Shown here: one piece after another, positions 1 through 5,617 of the stretch
Numbering within the stretch: the first letter of the stretch is position 1
Layout of the letters: each line of letters opens with the position of its first letter
Notes under the pieces: generated by a model
What the model saw: the letters and a program-made list of their open reading frames with translations, nothing else
Databases searched by the model: none
Told to the model about the DNA's origin: nothing
Origin: Actinomycetota bacterium
GTDB lineage: Bacteria; Actinomycetota; Acidimicrobiia; IMCC26256; JACDBD01
DNA: 5,665 nucleotides
NCBI GenBank assembly: GCA_013695115.1
Contig: JACDBD010000298.1
Span: forward strand, 1 to 5,665
Reading direction: 5' to 3'
Translations under genes and position numbers: made by a program

Positions 1-251
1 AGGTCGGCGTGGCGGACGCCGGCGATCTTGAGCATCTGGAACTCGTTGTACTTCCCGACGCCCGCGAACGCGATCCGGTCGTAGATCTCGCTGATCTTGA
101 AGAGGGTGCGCGACGGGTTCTCGGCCACGATCACGATGCCGTCGGCCGACTCCAGCGCCACCAGGCTGCGACCCCGGGCGATGCCCTTGCGGGCGTAGTC
201 GGCCCGGTCCTTCATCACCTGCTCGGGCGAGACGTAGAAGGGCATCGTCAT
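1..251 (-). CDS. prcA: 20S proteasome alpha subunit PrcA, N-terminal part (cut by window edge)
   Basis: This is the alpha subunit of the bacterial 20S proteasome. Seven copies form each outer ring, gate substrate entry and dock the ATPase ring. Only the first 83 codons are present; the frame is open to base 1. The translation begins [20 protein letters not shown] and continues with [33 protein letters not shown] and GKYNEF, which match the alpha-subunit N-terminal helix and first strands (mycobacterial PrcA has SPEQAMRERSELARKGIAR and ENPSRSLQKISELYDR). The ATG at 251-249 overlaps the prcB stop as ATGA, and AGGAGG at 267-262 lies 10 nt upstream, so translational coupling to prcB is expected. 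A second in-frame ATG at 245-243 is two codons downstream but is 16 nt from the ribosome site, so it is less favoured. Identity is secure; the C-terminal half cannot be assessed. Confidence 0.96.
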   Translation of the reverse strand, partial: MTMPFYVSPEQVMKDRADYARKGIARGRSLVALESADGIVIVAENPSRTLFKISEIYDRIAFAGVGKYNEFQMLKIAGVRHAD

Positions 252-1063
252 GTGCCGGCGCCCTCCTCCCGCCCGCCGAGCAGCGTGTCGGCGAGCTGCT
301 CGATCTGCTCGTCGGCCAGGGCCTGGAAGCCGGTGGCCTCGATCCGGGCGACCGTGGGGAAGATGCGGCGCACGAGGTCGGGACCGCCGGTGGCGGCGTC
401 CTCGTCGGCGGCCGCGAACAGCGCCCGCAGCGCGAGCGCAGTGGCCTCGTCGCCGGTGAGGCTCTCGGTCCATGACGCCTTGATCCAGTTGCGGGCGTGG
501 ACACCGCCGGAGCCATGGGCCGAGAAGTCGGTCTCCTCGTACTTCCCGCCGGTGACGTCGAAGCTGAACACGCGGCCGTGGTCCCGACGCTCGTCGTAGC
601 CGGCGAAGAGCGGGACGACGACGAAACCCTGGAGCGCCGCGGGCAGGTTGGCCTTCACGAGCTGGCTGAGCTGGTTGGCCTTGCCCTCGAGCGAGAGTCC
701 CTCGCCCTCGATCTTCTCGTAGTGCTCGAGCTGTACCTGGAACAGGCGCACCATGTCGACCGCGGGCCCGGCCGCGCCCGCGATGGCGATGCCGGAGAGA
801 TCGTCGGCGGGGAACACCTTCTCGATGCGCCGACTCGCGATGGTCATGCCCGCCACCGCCCGCCGGTCGCCCGCCATGACGACGCCGTCGGCGTAGCGGA
901 TCGCGAGCACGGTGGTGCCGTGGGTCACGTCGACCGGCGCGACGGTGCCGCCGGTGCCGGACTCGCCGGAAACCGAGTGGGGTGCGACCCGCCGTAGCAG
1001 GTCGACGAACGACGAGCCCGGGTCGAGGCTGGGCCCGAACGAAGGCAACGCCGCGTCATTCAT
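248..1063 (-). CDS. prcB: 20S proteasome beta subunit PrcB (catalytic, with propeptide)
   Basis: This is the catalytic beta subunit of the 20S core, an N-terminal-nucleophile threonine hydrolase of 271 residues. Residues 1-49 form a propeptide. Cleavage at [10 protein letters not shown] would expose Thr50 as mature Thr1. Numbering from that Thr puts Asp66 at mature position 17 (VVMAGDRR) and Lys82 at mature position 33 (RRIEKVF), the family catalytic set. The family signatures [13 protein letters not shown] (91-103), LEHYEKIEG (112-120), GSGG (184-187) and [14 protein letters not shown] (224-237) are all present, so the enzyme looks intact. The ATG start at 1063 has only a weak purine-poor leader, so its translation may depend on coupling or mRNA context. 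The stop overlaps the prcA start, which suits equal production of the two ring subunits. It lies 34 nt after the HNH gene stop. Confidence 0.97.
   Translation of the reverse strand: MNDAALPSFGPSLDPGSSFVDLLRRVAPHSVSGESGTGGTVAPVDVTHGTTVLAIRYADGVVMAGDRRAVAGMTIASRRIEKVFPADDLSGIAIAGAAGPAVDMVRLFQVQLEHYEKIEGEGLSLEGKANQLSQLVKANLPAALQGFVVVPLFAGYDERRDHGRVFSFDVTGGKYEETDFSAHGSGGVHARNWIKASWTESLTGDEATALALRALFAAADEDAATGGPDLVRRIFPTVARIEATGFQALADEQIEQLADTLLGGREEGAGT
252..270 (-). promoter_or_regulatory. prcA ribosome binding site inside the prcB 3' end
   Basis: On the minus strand GGGAGGAGGG ends 10 nt before the prcA ATG at 251. The core AGGAGG is at 267-262. It sits inside the last prcB codons and, with the ATGA overlap, selects the ATG at 251 over the ATG at 245. 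This is seen directly; the coupling is inferred. Confidence 0.75.
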
Positions 1064-1097
1064 CGAGCGGCGAGCCTACTAGCGGCTTGAGTCGGAG

Positions 1098-1562
1098 CTA
1101 CGCGGCGGAGGAACGAAGCTCGAGCGAACGCGTCCGTGCGATCTCAGCCAGACCGCGATCACCGTTGCGCGGCAGCGATTCTGCCTCGAGGTACTCGGCC
1201 GCCCGCCGCAGCCTTTCGGGATCATCCCCGAACTGCCCGAGCCCTCCGTTGCAGTTGAAGCACGTCACGCCGCGTACGTCCCTGGTCTCGTGGTCGTGAT
1301 CAACATGCTCGGGTTTGGGGCGATCGCAGATAGGACACACGCCGCCTTGCTGACGGATGAGCTCCTCGACGTCGGCGGCGCCGACGCCGTACCGACGTAT
1401 GAGGTGGTAATGCCGACTACCTCCGTACAACCGCTCGCGAGACTCGCGGCCGCGAGCGTTGTGGCACGGCTTGCAGTACGCGGCAAGCCCGTCGCGCGTC
1501 CGCTTGTTACGGGGAAATTCGTCTTGCGGCTTCCGTTCGCCACAATCGGGGCACCGCTTCAT
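1098..1562 (-). CDS. HNH / recombination endonuclease VII-like zinc protein within the proteasome operon
   Basis: This encodes a 154-residue putative nuclease if it starts at the ATG at 1562. The N-terminal part is a zinc-ribbon-like module: Cys4-x2-Cys7 and Cys30-x2-Cys33 around FPRNKRTRDGLAAYC. The C-terminal part is an HNH fold of the endonuclease VII type (Pfam Endonuclease_7): Cys76-P-I-Cys79, then HVDHDH (86-91), then VRGVTCFNCNGGLGQF with Cys101, Cys104 and Asn103/Asn105, followed by a helix ending RRAAEYLE. Endonuclease VII of phage T4 cleaves branched DNA; whether this protein does so is not shown. The same frame stays open to a TTG at 1637, adding 25 residues (MRSWPRV...), but family proteins usually begin at the MKRCPDCG-type zinc motif and a possible leaderless promoter sits 6 nt before the ATG, so I chose 1562. 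Codons use many more A/T third bases (GAT, TGT, TTT, CTT, ATA) than the adjacent prc genes. The gene lies between pup and prcB. I recall similar endonuclease VII genes in proteasome clusters of some other actinobacteria but cannot verify this here. Confidence 0.85.
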   Translation of the reverse strand: MKRCPDCGERKPQDEFPRNKRTRDGLAAYCKPCHNARGRESRERLYGGSRHYHLIRRYGVGAADVEELIRQQGGVCPICDRPKPEHVDHDHETRDVRGVTCFNCNGGLGQFGDDPERLRRAAEYLEAESLPRNGDRGLAEIARTRSLELRSSAA

Positions 1563-1568
1563 GTCGTC

Positions 1569-1574
1569 ATCGTA
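1569..1574 (-). promoter_or_regulatory. Possible -10 element for a leaderless HNH transcript
   Basis: The hexamer TACGAT (minus strand, 1574-1569) fits the actinobacterial -10 pattern TAnnnT. It ends 6 nt before the ATG at 1562, the spacing expected when transcription starts at the start codon. No Shine-Dalgarno sequence precedes this ATG. No convincing -35 box is visible, and TAnnnT is short, so this remains tentative. Confidence 0.35.
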
Positions 1575-1594
1575 AGAACAGGGTGTGACAACGA

Positions 1595-1699
1595 AGAACG
1601 CCCGCCGGATGCGGCGGACGCGGGGCCAAGAACGCAACCAGAACGCGTTCTATTCACCGCCTTTTTGTACGTAGTTCCGAACAAAATCCTCCGCGTTCT
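1595..1699. repeat. Cluster of five AGAACGC/GCGTTCT heptamers with a 12-bp palindrome
   Basis: AGAACGC occurs at 1595-1601, 1629-1635 and 1640-1646. Its complement GCGTTCT occurs at 1645-1651 and 1693-1699. The copies at 1640 and 1645 overlap to make the perfect palindrome AGAACGCGTTCT (1640-1651), which covers two bases of the pup stop codon and the bases after it. One copy (1693-1699) lies in the pup codons for Glu-Asn-Ala and may be accidental. The cluster could be protein-binding sites; no known operator family is recognised. Confidence 0.45.
1602..1617 (-). terminator. GC-rich hairpin after pup (possible attenuator or mRNA-end structure)
   Basis: CCGCCG and CGGCGG form a perfect 6-bp stem around a 4-nt loop, 33 nt after the pup stop. 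On the minus strand the stem is followed by a mildly T-rich stretch (GCGTTCTTCGTTGT), not a clean T-run, so it is at best a weak terminator. It could protect the 3' end of an abundant pup mRNA or reduce read-through to the HNH and prcBA genes. If the TTG at 1637 is the true HNH start, the hairpin lies inside coding sequence. Confidence 0.3.
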
Positions 1700-1844
1700 C
1701 CTCTAACACCGAGTCGATCTCGTCGAGCAAATCGTCGAGCTCTTCCTTGAGCTCCTCGCCCTGCTTCGCGGGCGCGTCGACCTGCACGTCCTCTTCGACG
1801 CGCTCCTTGGGCGCCTGCTTCTGCTTGCGTTCCCGCTCGGGCAT
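1650..1844 (-). CDS. pup: Prokaryotic ubiquitin-like protein Pup, Glu-ending form
   Basis: This is the 64-residue protein tag that PafA joins through its C-terminal glutamate side chain to substrate lysines, marking them for the proteasome. The N-terminal part is charged and probably disordered ([10 protein letters not shown]). The helical, ATPase-binding part is [17 protein letters not shown] (35-50 region), and the tail is [11 protein letters not shown] with Lys61, very close to mycobacterial Pup. The last residue is Glu64, not Gln, so the tag is ready for ligation without deamidation. The ATG at 1844 has AGGAG 10 nt upstream (1859-1855). The gene follows dop by 25 nt. Leu47 is encoded by TTA, and the last dozen codons are unusually A/T-rich at third positions (GAT TTT GTT ... 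GTA CAA AAA), unlike the start of the gene. Confidence 0.98.
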   Translation of the reverse strand: MPERERKQKQAPKERVEEDVQVDAPAKQGEELKEELDDLLDEIDSVLEENAEDFVRNYVQKGGE

Positions 1845-1854
1845 GACTCGCTGG

Positions 1855-1859
1855 CTCCT
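1855..1859 (-). promoter_or_regulatory. pup ribosome binding site
   Basis: AGGAG on the minus strand is 10 nt before the pup ATG, in the 25-nt gap after dop. It is a clear site for a gene whose product is needed in large amounts. Confidence 0.65.
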
Positions 1860-1869
1860 GTAGTCCTGC

Positions 1870-3357
1870 CTACGACGCTAGCCGGGCAACGAGCTCGGCT
1901 GGCGACTTGCACTCCTCGAACAACGACTCGACGTGCTCACGCGTTCCCCGCAGCGGCTCCATCATCGGGATGCGCCGCAGCGGATCGCTCCCCACATCGA
2001 GGATGAGGCTGTCCCAGTTGGCGGCGACGACCGCGTCTGCCCACTTCGACAAGCAGGTGCCCCGGAAGTACGCCCGGGTGCTGGCGGGAGGTTCGGTCAT
2101 CGCCGTGATCACGTCAGCCTCCTCGACGAGGCGCTCGACCTTGCCGGCCCGCACGAGCCGCTCGTACAAGGATCTATCGGGTCGCACGTCGTGGTACTGG
2201 AGGTCGAGCAGGGCCAGCTTCGGATCGTCCCACCCGAGCGAATCGCGCTCCCGGTACGCGTTCAACAGCTCGAGTTTTGTGACCCAGTCGAGCTGACCGT
2301 CGAGCGTGACCGGGTCGCGTTCGAGCGCCGCCAGCGTCGCCTCCCACCGCTCGAGGACGGCTTGGCCGACCTCTTCACCGCCGCACAGCTCCAACCCGGT
2401 GTCATCCGCATACTTCTGCGCCAGCCGCAGGAACTCCCACTGGAGCTCCACCGCGCTCGTGCGGCCGCCGTCGACCAGCTCGACGGTCGCGCGACACGTC
2501 GGGTCGTGCGAGACCGTGCGCATCGCCGGCACCGGCGCGATGATCGAGTAGTCCTTGTCGATGAAGTCGTCTTCGATCATCGCCAGCACGATCGCGGTCG
2601 TCCCGACCTTCAGGAACGTCGCCACCTCGCACAGGTTGGCGTCGCCGACGATCACGTGGAGGCGCCGGTACTTCTGTGGATCGGCGTGGGGCTCGTCCCG
2701 GGTGTTCACGATCGGCCGCTTCAGCGTCGTCTCGAGTCCGACCTCCTCCTCGAAGAAATCGGCCCGCTGGCTCAGCTGGTAGCCGGTCACGCCGGTGCCG
2801 TTCTCGCCGCCGACCTTGCCCGCCCCGGTGAAGACCTGCCGGGTCACGAACCACGGCAGCAGGTGACGCACCAGGGTCGCGAAGGGCACCGCCCGGTCGA
2901 CGAGGTAGTTCTCGTGGCACCCGTAGGAGTTGCCCTTGCCGTCGGAGTTGTTCTTGTAGACCACGACCTGCTGGTCGCCGCCGAGGAGCCGCCGGGCCGC
3001 CTGCATCGACCGGGCCAGGATCCGCTCCCCCGCCTTGTCGGCGCAGACCAACTCGAGGGCGTCGGAGCACTCGGGGGTGGAGTACTCGGGGTGGGCGTGG
3101 TCGACGTAGTACCGCGCCCCGTTGGTCAGGACCGTGTTGACCAGGTGGGTCTCGATCTCGGGCGGCGCCGAGCCCTCGCGGGCGAACCCGCGGGCGTCAC
3201 GGCCGGGTGACTCGTCCTCGAAGTCCCAGCCAACCTTGCGGTGCTCGACGTACCCGTTGATGAGCATGGACGAGGCCAGCACCGGGTTGGCGTCGGCCGC
3301 GCCCCGCAGCGCGACGCCGTATTCGGTCTCGATTCCACAGACCTTGGGTACCGCCAC
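1870..3357 (-). CDS. dop: Depupylase / Pup deamidase Dop
   Basis: This is a 495-residue carboxylate-amine-ligase-like enzyme. In the family it hydrolyses the isopeptide bond between Pup and substrate lysine, and deamidates Gln-ending Pup, using a bound nucleotide and Mg. The N-terminus [10 protein letters not shown] (6-15) holds the metal-binding Glu10. [14 protein letters not shown] (83-96) contains Asp86, which corresponds to the catalytic aspartate. [18 protein letters not shown] (135-152) and [14 protein letters not shown] (231-244) are further family signatures. The HAHPEYS motif and the [19 protein letters not shown] segment (44-62, the Dop loop) distinguish it from the ligase PafA, which begins RRIMGIETEFG and lacks this loop. 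The GTG at 3357 is favoured because an in-frame TAG lies 12 nt upstream (3369-3367); its ribosome site is weak. Since the local Pup ends in Glu, Dop here should act mainly as a depupylase. Confidence 0.97.
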   Translation of the reverse strand: MAVPKVCGIETEYGVALRGAADANPVLASSMLINGYVEHRKVGWDFEDESPGRDARGFAREGSAPPEIETHLVNTVLTNGARYYVDHAHPEYSTPECSDALELVCADKAGERILARSMQAARRLLGGDQQVVVYKNNSDGKGNSYGCHENYLVDRAVPFATLVRHLLPWFVTRQVFTGAGKVGGENGTGVTGYQLSQRADFFEEEVGLETTLKRPIVNTRDEPHADPQKYRRLHVIVGDANLCEVATFLKVGTTAIVLAMIEDDFIDKDYSIIAPVPAMRTVSHDPTCRATVELVDGGRTSAVELQWEFLRLAQKYADDTGLELCGGEEVGQAVLERWEATLAALERDPVTLDGQLDWVTKLELLNAYRERDSLGWDDPKLALLDLQYHDVRPDRSLYERLVRAGKVERLVEEADVITAMTEPPASTRAYFRGTCLSKWADAVVAANWDSLILDVGSDPLRRIPMMEPLRGTREHVESLFEECKSPAELVARLAS

Positions 3358-3390
3358 GCGTTCAGCCTACCCCCGCGCTCCCCGCGTTCA

Positions 3391-3417
3391 GGCGCTGGCA
3401 AAAGCCCAGGTCGCGCC
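3391..3417 (-). other. Imperfect hairpin in the arc-dop gap
   Basis: Right after the arc stop, GGCGC and GCGCC pair on the outside and TGG(G)C-TTTT-GCCA pairs inside, with a 4-nt bulge on one side. There is no T-run, so it is not a standard terminator. It could tune read-through or mRNA processing between arc and dop. The rest of the 64-nt gap holds a 9-nt direct repeat CGCGTTCAG (3357-3365 and 3383-3391, plus-strand reading). Confidence 0.25.
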
Positions 3418-3421
3418 GTGA

Positions 3422-5176
3422 CTACAGATACTGACCGGTGGTCACGCGCTCGATCGAGCGGCCGCCGGTGGCGGCGTCGCCGTCACCGAGGAGCGTGCGC
3501 ACGAACACGATGCGCTCGCCCTTCTTGCCCGAGATCTTCGCCCAGTCGTCGGGGTTGGTCGTGTTGGGAAGGTCCTCGTGCTCGCGGAACTCCTGACGGA
3601 TCGACGCGAGCAGGTCGTCGGTGGTGATCCCGCGCGCCCCGCCCGAGATCTGCCGCTTGATCGAGAGCTTCTTCGCCCGCCGCACGATGTTCTCGATCAT
3701 GGCGCCCGACGCGAAGTCCTTGAAATACAGGACCTCCTTGTCGCCGTTCTGGTAGGTCACCTCGAGGAACCGATTGGCGTCGTCGGTCTCGTACATGCGT
3801 GCCACCGCGGCGTCGATCATCGCCTTGACCGCGCCCGCCGCGCTCCCCTGGCGCTGGGTCTCCTCCTCGTCGATGGGGAGATCGACCGTCAGGTAGCGGG
3901 CGAAGATCTGGCGGGCGCTGTCGACGTCGGGTCGTTCGATCTTGATCTTCACGTCGAGGCGGCCCGGCCGCAGGATCGCCGGATCGATGAGGTCCTCGCG
4001 GTTGGAGGCACCGATGACGATCACGTTCTTGAGGCTCTCGACGCCGTCGATCTCGGCCAGGAGCTGCGGGACGATCGTGCTCTCGATGTCGGAGGAGATG
4101 CCCGACCCGCGCGTACGGAACAGCGAGTCCATCTCGTCGAAGAAGACGATGACGGGCACGCCCTCCTCCGACTTCTCCCGGGCCCGCTGGAAGATGAGCC
4201 GGATCTGGCGCTCGGTCTCACCGACGTACTTGTTGAGGAGCTCGGGGCCCTTGATGTTGAGGAAGTACGAACGGGTCGTGTCGCTGCCGGTCTTCTCGGC
4301 CACCCGCTTCGCCAGCGAGTTCGCCACCACCTTCGCGATCAGCGTCTTGCCGCAACCGGGCGGCCCGTACAGCAGGATGCCCTTGGGCGGCTGGAGCTGG
4401 TGCTCGTGGAAGAGGTCCGCGTGCAGGTACGGAAGCTCCACCGCGTCCTGGATCTGGTCGATCTGCTCGTCGAGCCCGCCGACGTCGCGGTAGGTGACGT
4501 CGGGAACCTCCTCGAGCACGAGCTCCTCGACCTCGGGTCGCGGCAGCCGCTCGACCAGGAGACCGGAGCGGCCGTCGAGCAGTAGGTGGTCGCCGGCGCG
4601 GAGCCGTTCGCCGATGAGCTCGGTCGCGAGCTCGCACACCCGCTCCTCGTCGGCGCGCCCGACCACGAGGGCGCGCGTCCCGTCGGAGAGCAGCTCCTTG
4701 ATCGTGACGACCTCACCCGAGGCCTCGGGCCCGCGGGCGAGCACGACGTTGAGCGACTCGTTGAGGACGACCTCCTGCCCCCGCTCGAGCGTGTCGAGCT
4801 CGAGCTCGGGGTGCAGGGCGACGCGCATCTTGCGCCCGGCCGTGAAGACGTCGACGGTGCCGTCGTCGTTGGCCGACAGGAACGTCCCGTAAGCCGAGGG
4901 CGGCATCGTCAGCTTCTCGACCTCCTCGCGCAGCGCGCCGATGTGCTCGCGCGCCTCGCGGAGGGTCGCCGACAGCTTCTCGTTCTGAGAGACCGCCTGG
5001 GCAAGCTGGCCCTTGGTCTCGAGCAGGCGCTCCTCGAGCGTGCGCACCCGCTTCGGGGCGTCCTGGAGCCGGCGCCGGAGGACCACGACCTCCTCTTCGA
5101 GCGCCTTGGCCTGCTGTTGCAGCTCACCAACTTGGCGCTCGTACTCGCCGAGCCTGCGCTCGTGCTCCGCAGCCAC
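3422..5176 (-). CDS. arc: Proteasome-associated AAA+ ATPase ARC/Mpa
   Basis: This is the hexameric unfoldase that captures pupylated proteins and threads them into the 20S core (called Mpa in mycobacteria, ARC elsewhere). Chosen start is GTG at 5176, giving 584 residues. Order of parts: N-terminal coiled coil (about 1-90), which binds Pup; tandem OB-fold interdomain (about 95-225, with [21 protein letters not shown] and [20 protein letters not shown]); AAA+ module with Walker A GPPGCGKT (271-278), pore loop KYVGE (316-320), Walker B VIVFFDE (342-348), sensor-1 GASNRED and RPGRLD; and a C-terminal tail ending TGQYL, the Gln-Tyr-Leu that docks on the alpha ring. A GTG at 5185 would add three residues, but it overlaps the GGGAGG ribosome site, whereas the GTG at 5176 follows that site by 8 nt. 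All catalytic motifs are intact. It is the first gene of the minus-strand cluster. Confidence 0.97.
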   Translation of the reverse strand: MAAEHERRLGEYERQVGELQQQAKALEEEVVVLRRRLQDAPKRVRTLEERLLETKGQLAQAVSQNEKLSATLREAREHIGALREEVEKLTMPPSAYGTFLSANDDGTVDVFTAGRKMRVALHPELELDTLERGQEVVLNESLNVVLARGPEASGEVVTIKELLSDGTRALVVGRADEERVCELATELIGERLRAGDHLLLDGRSGLLVERLPRPEVEELVLEEVPDVTYRDVGGLDEQIDQIQDAVELPYLHADLFHEHQLQPPKGILLYGPPGCGKTLIAKVVANSLAKRVAEKTGSDTTRSYFLNIKGPELLNKYVGETERQIRLIFQRAREKSEEGVPVIVFFDEMDSLFRTRGSGISSDIESTIVPQLLAEIDGVESLKNVIVIGASNREDLIDPAILRPGRLDVKIKIERPDVDSARQIFARYLTVDLPIDEEETQRQGSAAGAVKAMIDAAVARMYETDDANRFLEVTYQNGDKEVLYFKDFASGAMIENIVRRAKKLSIKRQISGGARGITTDDLLASIRQEFREHEDLPNTTNPDDWAKISGKKGERIVFVRTLLGDGDAATGGRSIERVTTGQYL

Positions 5177-5184
5177 GGGGCACA

Positions 5185-5190
5185 CCTCCC
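5185..5190 (-). promoter_or_regulatory. arc ribosome binding site that decides the start
   Basis: GGGAGG (5190-5185, minus strand) is 8 nt from the GTG at 5176, ideal spacing. The longer frame start, GTG at 5185-5183, shares its first base with this site and cannot be initiated from it. Confidence 0.7.
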
Positions 5191-5209
5191 GTCGACCGGA
5201 TCGTTTCGG

Positions 5210-5215
5210 ACCCTA
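5210..5215 (-). promoter_or_regulatory. Possible -10 element for the arc-dop-pup-HNH-prcBA operon
   Basis: TAGGGT (5215-5210, minus strand) fits TAnnnT and would place transcription start near 5203, giving a leader of roughly 27 nt to the GTG at 5176. No good -35 box lies at the usual distance. A second TAGGGT is at 5266-5261 within the dyad-rich element, so either could be used. Weak evidence. Confidence 0.3.
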
Positions 5216-5239
5216 CACCCGGCCTCTGATTGAGCCGTG

Positions 5240-5271
5240 CCAGTATTGGGTACCAGATTTACCCTATAGGG
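5240..5271. promoter_or_regulatory. Dyad-rich, AT-rich element between arc and the ferredoxin gene (possible operator)
   Basis: Three overlapping dyads are packed in 32 bp: imperfect CCAGTATTGG (5240-5249), inverted pair GGGTA/TACCC with a 7-nt spacer (5248-5252 and 5260-5264), and perfect palindrome CCCTATAGGG (5262-5271). The element is much richer in A/T than its surroundings and lies upstream of both divergent genes, ending 10 nt before the ferredoxin -35 box. A shared regulator site is a reasonable inference; no known consensus is recognised. Confidence 0.4.
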
Positions 5272-5281
5272 GCTTGAGAAA

Positions 5282-5310
5282 TTGACGCGCCGTGCGCCCC
5301 GCCTTACGCT
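5282..5310 (+). promoter_or_regulatory. Housekeeping-type promoter for the ferredoxin gene
   Basis: TTGACG (5282-5287) and TACGCT (5305-5310) are separated by exactly 17 nt, a near-consensus sigma-70/SigA-type promoter. Transcription would start near 5317, leaving a leader of about 32 nt with GAGGA 7 nt before the ATG at 5349. Confidence 0.65.
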
Positions 5311-5348
5311 GGGCGTTCCCCAGTGAGATCGGAAGCGAGGACGACACG

Positions 5349-5585
5349 ATGAAGGTCTGGATCGACCAGGACCTCTGCACCGGCGACGGTCTCTGCGAGG
5401 AGATCGCCCCCGACGTGTTCACGCTGCTCGACGACGGCCTCGCCTACGTGAAGGAAGGCAGCAAGGTCTTCGAGAAGCCCGGCGGCGCCGAGGGCCTCGC
5501 CAACGTGCCCGCCGGCCAGGAAGAGGCCGTCATCGAGTCGGCCGAGGAGTGCCCCGGCGAGTGCATCTTCATCGAGGTCGACTGA
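5349..5585 (+). CDS. Small single-cluster ferredoxin
   Basis: This encodes a 78-residue acidic ferredoxin, a cytoplasmic one-electron carrier. The start MKVWIDQDLCTGDGLCEEIA gives Cys10-x2-Asp13-x2-Cys16, and the C-terminal end gives Cys68-Pro followed by Cys72 (CPGECIFIEVD). The second position of the usual Cys-x2-Cys-x2-Cys motif is Asp, as in [3Fe-4S] and convertible [3Fe-4S]/[4Fe-4S] ferredoxins, including many actinobacterial cytochrome P450 partners. Cys72 is an additional cysteine four residues after the last expected ligand. The ATG at 5349 is preferred to an upstream ATG at 5292 because of GAGGA at 7 nt spacing, and because the upstream codons would overlap the promoter and do not resemble ferredoxin. 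It is divergent from arc. Its redox partner is not in the window, and no functional link to the proteasome is shown. Confidence 0.92.
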   Translation: MKVWIDQDLCTGDGLCEEIAPDVFTLLDDGLAYVKEGSKVFEKPGGAEGLANVPAGQEEAVIESAEECPGECIFIEVD

Positions 5586-5604
5586 CCGCCCTGCGGGGCC
5601 CGGG

Positions 5605-5610
5605 TAACCT
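5605..5610 (+). promoter_or_regulatory. Possible -10 element for a leaderless downstream gene
   Basis: TAACCT matches TAnnnT and lies 7 nt before the GTG at 5618, the arrangement typical of actinobacterial leaderless genes. It is 20 nt after the ferredoxin stop. Confidence 0.4.
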
Positions 5611-5617
5611 CCGAGCC

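Noticed and set aside
1066..1100. TAGGCT before prcB as a promoter
   Set aside because: It fits TAnnnT, but there is no -35 box at the right distance and the gap is only 34 nt inside an apparent operon.
1640..1651. AGAACGCGTTCT as a LexA/SOS box
   Set aside because: The actinobacterial SOS box has GAAC and GTTC separated by 4 nt; here the gap is 2 nt. GTTCCGAAC near 1673-1685 is also wrong in orientation and spacing. Kept only as an unexplained palindrome.
1290..1706. Plus-strand open frame (138 codons) opposite the HNH gene and the pup end
   Set aside because: The opposing strand carries two convincing protein families (HNH zinc motifs and Pup); this frame shows no family features and no ribosome site.
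1933..3210. Long plus-strand open frame (425 codons) opposite dop
   Set aside because: It is the complement of the conserved dop frame; its product is a low-complexity run of Val, Arg, Leu, His and Asp with no recognisable motif, as expected for the antisense of a high-GC gene.
1870..3357. Pup ligase PafA as the identity of the 495-residue ligase-like gene
   Set aside because: The [10 protein letters not shown] start, the HAHPEYS motif and the extra acidic loop near residues 44-62 are Dop features; PafA has a different N-terminus and lacks the loop.
3578..4585. Plus-strand open frame (335 codons) opposite arc
   Set aside because: Same reason: Leu/Val/Asp/Arg-rich antisense shadow of the AAA+ coding sequence, with no start signal.
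5586..5604. Rho-independent terminator after the ferredoxin gene
   Set aside because: The GC-rich stretch gives only a 3-bp stem and the CCCGGG palindrome, with no following T-run.
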